Assembly (NCBI GenBank): GCA_945869935.1
Contig: CAMBSA010000023.1
Location: 1 to 11,263 of the forward strand
Reading direction: 5' to 3'
Source: Bordetella parapertussis
Lineage (GTDB): Bacteria > Pseudomonadota > Gammaproteobacteria > Burkholderiales > SG8-39
Length of the DNA stretch: 11,263 bases
The notes beneath the pieces were generated by a model. The model searched no databases, had not been told where the DNA came from, and worked only from the letters and a program-made list of their open reading frames with translations. This document shows, piece by piece, positions 7,546 to 11,263 of this stretch. The stretch's first letter is position 1; every line of letters begins with the position of its first letter. The position numbers and the translations under genes are program-made.

Positions 7546-8604
7546 CTATGCGCCGAGAGCCGCGACCACGGCGTCACCCATCTCCTGCGTCCCCGCCCGC
7601 TTCCCGCCCGGCGCCGCGATGTCCGCCGTGCGCAGGCCGGATGCGAGCACCTTGCGCACCGCAGCCTCGATCCGATCAGCCGCTGCATCCTGATTCAGGC
7701 TGTATCGAAGCATCATCGCAGCCGACAGGATGGTTGCGAGCGGGTTCGCCACGCCTTTGCCGGCGATATCCGGCGCCGATCCGTGGATCGGCTCGAACAG
7801 GCCCTTGTTGTTCTTGTCCATCGAGGCCGACGGCAGCATGCCGATCGAACCGGTGAGCATAGAAGCCTCGTCGGAGAGGATGTCGCCGAACAGATTGCCG
7901 GTGACGATAACGTCGAACTGCTTGGGGTTGCGCACCAGCTGCATCGCCGCGTTGTCGACATACATGTGGGAGAGCTCGACGTCGGGATATTCCTTCGCAA
8001 CCGCGATCACCACCTCGCGCCAGAGTTGCGAGGTGTCGAGCACGTTCGCCTTGTCCACCGAGCACAGGCGCTTGCCGCGTTTGCGCGCAGCCAGAAACCC
8101 GGTGTGCGCAATGCGCCGGACTTCGGATTCGCGATAGCGCATCGTGTCAAAGCCCTCGCGCTCGCCGTCGTTCATGCGGATGCCCTTGGGCTCGCCGAAG
8201 TAAATGTCCCCGGTGAGTTCACGCACGATAAGGATGTCCAGCCCCGCGACCACTTCGGGGCGCAGGGCTGACGCATCGGCCAGCTCCGGATACACCATCG
8301 CGGGACGCAGGTTCGCAAACAGGCCGAGCGCCTTGCGAAGCCCGAGGATTGCCTGCTCCGGGCGTTTCGAGCGTTCGATGTTGTCGAATCGCGAATCGCC
8401 CACCGCGCCAAAGAGAATCGCATCCGCCTCGCGCGCAAGCGCGAGCGTGCCCTCGGGCAGCGGATGTCCGGTCTTTTCGTAGGCCACCCCGCCTACCGGC
8501 GCCTCGCCGAGGTCCATCGGCAGCTTCAGCGCACACAGGACCTTCAACGCTTCCGCGACGATTTCCTGGCCGATTCCGTCTCCGGGGAGTACCGCGATCT
8601 TCAT
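7546..8604 (-). CDS. leuB: 3-isopropylmalate dehydrogenase
   Basis: NAD-dependent oxidative decarboxylation of (2R,3S)-3-isopropylmalate to 4-methyl-2-oxopentanoate, the third step specific to leucine synthesis; a cytoplasmic homodimer. The 352-aa product starts [14 protein letters not shown] and has substrate arginines R90, R100 and R128, Y135 in [12 protein letters not shown]185 in VDKANVL, metal-binding aspartates D217, D241 and D245 within YVDNAAM and [15 protein letters not shown], and [17 protein letters not shown] (269-284), whose aspartate favours NAD over NADP. The ATG at 8604-8602 is preceded by GAGG. A strong terminator stands between leuD and this gene, with its T-run ending only 25 bases before the start, so leuB needs read-through or its own promoter. 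Confidence 0.98.
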   Translation of the reverse strand: MKIAVLPGDGIGQEIVAEALKVLCALKLPMDLGEAPVGGVAYEKTGHPLPEGTLALAREADAILFGAVGDSRFDNIERSKRPEQAILGLRKALGLFANLRPAMVYPELADASALRPEVVAGLDILIVRELTGDIYFGEPKGIRMNDGEREGFDTMRYRESEVRRIAHTGFLAARKRGKRLCSVDKANVLDTSQLWREVVIAVAKEYPDVELSHMYVDNAAMQLVRNPKQFDVIVTGNLFGDILSDEASMLTGSIGMLPSASMDKNNKGLFEPIHGSAPDIAGKGVANPLATILSAAMMLRYSLNQDAAADRIEAAVRKVLASGLRTADIAAPGGKRAGTQEMGDAVVAALGA

Positions 8605-8622
8605 GACGACCTCAACGATTCA

Positions 8623-8628
8623 ATTATC
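8623..8628 (-). promoter_or_regulatory. Weak candidate -10 element before leuB
   Basis: GATAAT matches 5 of 6 bases of the -10 consensus and lies just after the terminator T-run, 18 bases before the leuB ATG. No -35 match is seen at 16-18 bases upstream, where the terminator stem lies. Recorded because leuB otherwise depends on read-through. Confidence 0.2.
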
Positions 8629-8629
8629 C

Positions 8630-8667
8630 AAAAAAAAAGCGCCGGGACCTTTCGGGCCCCGGCGCTT
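8630..8667 (-). terminator. Strong intrinsic terminator between leuD and leuB
   Basis: A perfect 10-bp GC-rich inverted repeat, AAGCGCCGGG at 8637-8646 and CCCGGCGCTT at 8658-8667, extended by two inner pairs across one mismatch. On the minus strand it is followed by nine T (8638-8630). It starts 10 bases after the leuD stop. By form it is a textbook Rho-independent terminator, although it lies inside what would otherwise look like one leucine operon. Confidence 0.9.
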
Positions 8668-8677
8668 CACGTATGCA

Positions 8678-9316
8678 TCAGGTGAAAAGCCAGGGCTGCG
8701 AAGCCTTGTGTTTTTCCTCGAACGTCTTGATCGCGTCCGAACGGCGCAGCGTGAGTTCGATCTCGTCGAAACCGTTCACCAGGCAGTACTTGCGGAAGGG
8801 ATCGACCTCGAAATCGTAGGTCGTGCCGTCGGATTTCTCGACCACCTGGCGCTCAAGATCGATCACCAACTGATAGCCGGGGAAAGGCGCGACCTCGTGG
8901 AACAGCCGGTCGACCTTCGACTCCTCGAGCACGATCGGCAGCAGGCCGCTCTTGAACGAGTTGTTGTAGAAGATGTCGCCGTAGGACGGCGCGATCACCG
9001 CGCGGATGCCGTACTCGAGCAGTGCCCAGGGCGCATGTTCACGCGAGGAGCCGCAGCCGAAGTTCTTGCGGGCAATCATGATCGACGCGCCCTTGTAGCG
9101 AGGCTGGTTGAGCACGAAGTCCGTATTGATCGGCCGTCCGCGAACGTCCATGCCGGGCTCCCCGATGTCCTTGTAGCGCCAGGCGTCGAACAGGAACGGG
9201 CCGAAGCCGGTGCGCTTGATCGATTTGAGGAACTGCTTCGGGATGATGGCGTCGGTGTCGACGTTGGCACGATCCATCGGGATCACGGTGCCGCGGTGTA
9301 CGGTGAACTTGTCCAT
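8678..9316 (-). CDS. leuD: 3-isopropylmalate dehydratase small subunit
   Basis: Partner of LeuC in converting 2-isopropylmalate to 3-isopropylmalate by way of the maleate intermediate. The 212-aa product is the swivelling domain of the aconitase family: NVDTDAIIP (18-26), [15 protein letters not shown] (85-99) with the substrate-binding loop, and [20 protein letters not shown] (105-124). Length is typical of the proteobacterial form. The ATG at 9316 has AGGA a short distance upstream. It follows the small lipoprotein gene by 40 bases and leuC by 198, and ends just before a strong terminator, so leuC-lipoprotein-leuD look like one transcription unit. Confidence 0.98.
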   Translation of the reverse strand: MDKFTVHRGTVIPMDRANVDTDAIIPKQFLKSIKRTGFGPFLFDAWRYKDIGEPGMDVRGRPINTDFVLNQPRYKGASIMIARKNFGCGSSREHAPWALLEYGIRAVIAPSYGDIFYNNSFKSGLLPIVLEESKVDRLFHEVAPFPGYQLVIDLERQVVEKSDGTTYDFEVDPFRKYCLVNGFDEIELTLRRSDAIKTFEEKHKASQPWLFT

Positions 9317-9356
9317 GTGTCTTTCTTTCCTGCGCGCGTCTGCGCCCGGGGAACGG

Positions 9357-9479
9357 TTATTTCTTGCCCGCCTTCTGCAGGGCCTCGCCGCCCTTCTCGA
9401 TGTCCTTGCCCAGACCCTGCACCGTATTGCATCCGGCGAGCATCAGACCAAGCATCAGAGCGACGAGTACGCGTTGCAT
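9357..9479 (-). CDS. Small entericidin-like lipoprotein
   Basis: A 40-aa product with a complete lipoprotein signal: Met-Gln-Arg, a hydrophobic core, and the lipobox LAGC with lipidated C17, followed by [20 protein letters not shown] and a Lys-Lys end. CNTVQGxGKDI..GGEA.... is the hallmark of the EcnA/EcnB entericidin family, small lipoproteins described in E. coli as an antidote/toxin pair tied to stationary-phase lysis. Only one member is present here, so a toxin or antidote role cannot be inferred. The Asn after the cysteine predicts transfer to the outer membrane. AGGGAG 7 bases before the ATG at 9479 supports this short start over a longer frame. It sits between leuC and leuD, 35 and 40 bases from each. 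Confidence 0.88.
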   Translation of the reverse strand: MQRVLVALMLGLMLAGCNTVQGLGKDIEKGGEALQKAGKK

Positions 9480-9514
9480 TGCAGGCTCCCTTATCGAATC
9501 ATGTGCGGCGCGCT

Positions 9515-10921
9515 TCAGCGCCAATCCCGGACGTCGACGAAATGACCGGCAACGCCGGCCGCGGCGGCCATCGCGGGACTGACCAGATGCGTGCGCCCAC
9601 CCGAACCCTGCCGCCCCTCGAAGTTGCGGTTCGATGTGGACGCAGAACGCTCGCCCGGCTCCAGCCGGTCTGCGTTCATCGCCAGGCACATCGAGCAACC
9701 CGGCTCGCGCCATTCAAAACCGGCATCCTTGAAAATCTTGTCCAGTCCTTCCTTCTCGGCCTGCCGCTTGACCAGCCCCGAGCCGGGAACGACCAGAGCC
9801 ACCTTGACGTTCGCCGCCTTGCGCTTGCCACGCACCACCACCGCGGCCTCGCGAAGATCCTCGATGCGCGAATTGGTGCACGAACCTATGAATACCTTGT
9901 CAATCTTGATGCTTGTCATCGGCGTGTTGGGCTCAAGACCCATGTACACCAGCGCGCGTTCCATGCCTTCGCGGCGCACCGGATCCTTTTCCTTGTCGGG
10001 ATCGGGCACGCGGCCGTCCACCGACACCACCATCTCGGGGGATGTGCCCCAGGTGACCTGCGGCGTAAGCTTGGTCGCGTCGATCTCGACCACCCGGTCG
10101 AACTTGGCGCCCGGATCGCTAACGAGCGTCTTCCAGTGCGCAACCGCCTTGTCCCAGAGTTCCCCCTTGGGCGCAAACGGCCGTCCCTTGAGGTACTGGA
10201 CGGTGATGTCATCAACCGGAACCATGCCGGTACGCGCACCGGCTTCGATGGTCATGTTGCAGACCGTCATGCGGTTTTCCATCGACAGCGCACGCATGGT
10301 GCTGCCGCCGTATTCAATCGCGTAGCCGGTGCCGCCCGCGGTGCCGATCTTGCCGATCAGCGCGAGCGCGATGTCCTTGCCGCTCAGGCCGCGCGGCAGC
10401 GCACCTTCGACCGTGACCAGCATCGACTTCGAGCGTTTCTGCATCAGGCACTGGGTCGCCAGCGCGTGCTCGACTTCCGAGGTGCCGATGCCGAACGCGA
10501 GGCAGGCCATCGCGCCGTGGGTGCTGGTATGCGAATCGCCGCACACCACGGTCATTCCCGGCAAGGTCGCACCCTGCTCAGGCCCGATGACGTGCACGAT
10601 GCCCTGGCGGGGATCGTTCATGCCGAACTCGAGAATGCCGTGCGTCTTGCAGTTGTCGTCGAGCGTATCCACCTGCAGCTTGGATATCGGGTCGTCGATT
10701 CCCTGCGAACGATCCGTGGTCGGAACGTTGTGATCCGCGGTGGCAAGGTTGGCCGAGACGCGCCACAGGCCGCGGCCGGCGAGCTTCAGGCCCTCGAAGG
10801 CCTGCGGGCTCGTCACCTCGTGCACCAGATGGCGGTCAATATAGATCAGCGCGGTCCCGTCCTCTTCGACGTGAACCACGTGGCTGTCGAACAGCTTGTC
10901 GTATAGGGTTTTTGGATTCAT
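9515..10921 (-). CDS. leuC: 3-isopropylmalate dehydratase large subunit
   Basis: Iron-sulfur subunit of isopropylmalate isomerase, which acts with LeuD in the second step of leucine synthesis in the cytoplasm. The 468-aa product is full length and of the aconitase family: [12 protein letters not shown] (31-42), [12 protein letters not shown] (126-137), [12 protein letters not shown] (346-357) and [11 protein letters not shown] (406-416). The three [4Fe-4S] cysteines are C348, C409 and C412. The C-terminus has [10 protein letters not shown] and [11 protein letters not shown]. The ATG at 10921 fits the family N-terminus but has no clear Shine-Dalgarno; CCTCGACCTACC precedes it. A TATAAT lies 13 bases upstream, so the leader may be very short. 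The upstream gene ends 62 bases away. Confidence 0.98.
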   Translation of the reverse strand: MNPKTLYDKLFDSHVVHVEEDGTALIYIDRHLVHEVTSPQAFEGLKLAGRGLWRVSANLATADHNVPTTDRSQGIDDPISKLQVDTLDDNCKTHGILEFGMNDPRQGIVHVIGPEQGATLPGMTVVCGDSHTSTHGAMACLAFGIGTSEVEHALATQCLMQKRSKSMLVTVEGALPRGLSGKDIALALIGKIGTAGGTGYAIEYGGSTMRALSMENRMTVCNMTIEAGARTGMVPVDDITVQYLKGRPFAPKGELWDKAVAHWKTLVSDPGAKFDRVVEIDATKLTPQVTWGTSPEMVVSVDGRVPDPDKEKDPVRREGMERALVYMGLEPNTPMTSIKIDKVFIGSCTNSRIEDLREAAVVVRGKRKAANVKVALVVPGSGLVKRQAEKEGLDKIFKDAGFEWREPGCSMCLAMNADRLEPGERSASTSNRNFEGRQGSGGRTHLVSPAMAAAAGVAGHFVDVRDWR

Positions 10922-10933
10922 GGTAGGTCGAGG

Positions 10934-10939
10934 ATTATA
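10934..10939 (-). promoter_or_regulatory. Candidate -10 element of a leuC promoter
   Basis: A perfect TATAAT on the minus strand, inside a small AT-rich patch (10934-10942) in a very GC-rich neighbourhood. Transcription would begin near 10927, about six bases before the ATG, giving a nearly leaderless message. No good -35 (TTGACA-like) is seen 16-18 bases upstream, so confidence is low. Confidence 0.3.
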
Positions 10940-10983
10940 TATCCAAGCGCCGGGGCGGTCCCGGGCCCTGGAAAACCGGCGAT

Positions 10984-11263
10984 TCAGCGCCCGCCGCGGC
11001 GGGCCGCCTCGTAAAGCGGCGCCACCCGGTCTGCATAGACCTGAAGGTCCTTCTGCCTCGTATCCGCGGACGGGTGCGTGGAGAGAAACTGCGGCGGACG
11101 CGACCCGCCGATCGATCCCATCTTCTGCCAGAGCGATATGGCGGCATGCGGATCGAACGCCGATCGCGCCGCCAATTCCACCCCGACACGATCCGCCACC
11201 GTTTCGTGCAGCCGCGAATTCGGGAGGTTGAACGTAACGTCGAGGATCGTCTGGGAAATATCC
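10984..11263 (-). CDS. M48-family zinc metalloprotease, C-terminal part, cut by the window edge
   Basis: The last 92 codons of a gene that continues past the right edge. [18 protein letters not shown] matches the M48 signature ExxAD that follows the HExxH helix; E20 of the visible part would be the third zinc ligand. After it come [13 protein letters not shown] and [16 protein letters not shown]. The HP in STHP matches the histidine that, in E. coli BepA (YfgC), folds over the zinc site. The HExxH motif and any signal or lipobox lie outside the window, so BepA, LoiP/YcaL-like or another M48 subtype cannot be told apart. Such proteins usually act in the periplasm on misfolded outer-membrane proteins. 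It ends 62 bases before leuC and may be a separate unit. Confidence 0.85.
   Translation of the reverse strand, partial: DISQTILDVTFNLPNSRLHETVADRVGVELAARSAFDPHAAISLWQKMGSIGGSRPPQFLSTHPSADTRQKDLQVYADRVAPLYEAARRGGR

Noticed and set aside
7383..7688. A 102-codon N-terminal extension of asd
   Set aside because: It overlaps leuB, is full of Arg and Ser as in shadow frames, and the ATG at 7382 gives the family N-terminus.
9480..9713. A 78-codon extension of the lipoprotein gene into leuC
   Set aside because: It would bury the signal peptide internally; the ATG at 9479 has AGGGAG in the right place and a standard lipobox.
8603..10906. A 767-codon plus-strand open frame opposite leuC, the lipoprotein gene and leuD
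   Set aside because: It lies antisense to three genes with intact catalytic motifs, its translation has no recognisable domain, and it spans non-coding gaps. Long antisense frames are expected at high GC.
10989..11004. Perfect 16-bp palindrome GCCCGCCGCGGCGGGC near the end of the protease gene
   Set aside because: It encodes the last codons of the protein and no T-run follows directly, so it is not called a terminator; it could be chance at this GC content.
1..11263. Mobile elements, CRISPR arrays, tRNA or rRNA genes
   Set aside because: No transposase motif, regular spaced repeats, or cloverleaf-like segments were noticed; gene order is that of a conserved chromosomal core.

Overview
The window is one continuous stretch of chromosomal housekeeping DNA from a GC-rich proteobacterium, most probably a betaproteobacterium (Burkholderiales or a relative). 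This rests on gene order: leuC, a small entericidin-like lipoprotein, leuD, leuB, asd, fimV, truA, trpF, trpB and a DNA methyltransferase is, from memory, the arrangement typical of that class. The genus cannot be told from the sequence. All ten recognisable genes lie on the minus strand, so transcription runs from high to low coordinates. Long open frames on the plus strand are antisense shadows produced by high GC.

Layout in the direction of transcription. (1) 11263-10984: C-terminal 92 codons of an M48-family zinc metalloprotease. (2) 10921-7546: leucine block with leuC, a 40-aa lipoprotein, leuD, a strong intrinsic terminator, and leuB. (3) 7545-7383: a 163-bp spacer with a GC-rich hairpin, then asd (7382-6273). 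(4) 6272-5945: a 328-bp spacer, the only long non-coding stretch; it becomes AT-rich towards fimV and carries a candidate promoter and several inverted repeats. (5) 5944-3110: fimV, followed by a second intrinsic terminator. (6) 3015-1: a tightly packed block of truA, trpF, trpB and a DNA methyltransferase cut by the window edge, with gaps of +4, -8 and -4 bases.

How the genes fit together. LeuC/LeuD isomerise isopropylmalate and LeuB oxidises it in leucine synthesis. Asd supplies aspartate semialdehyde for lysine, threonine, methionine and peptidoglycan precursors. TrpF and TrpB work in tryptophan synthesis; trpA would be expected just beyond the left edge. FimV is a peptidoglycan-binding inner-membrane organiser of polar machinery and type IV pili. 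TruA modifies tRNA.

No mobile element, CRISPR array, RNA gene or clearly novel multi-gene system is visible. The parts most worth a second look are the methyltransferase translationally coupled to trpB, the lipoprotein gene inside the leucine block, the two intrinsic terminators placed about 20-25 bases before the next start codon, and the run of TTG start codons in fimV, truA and the methyltransferase.
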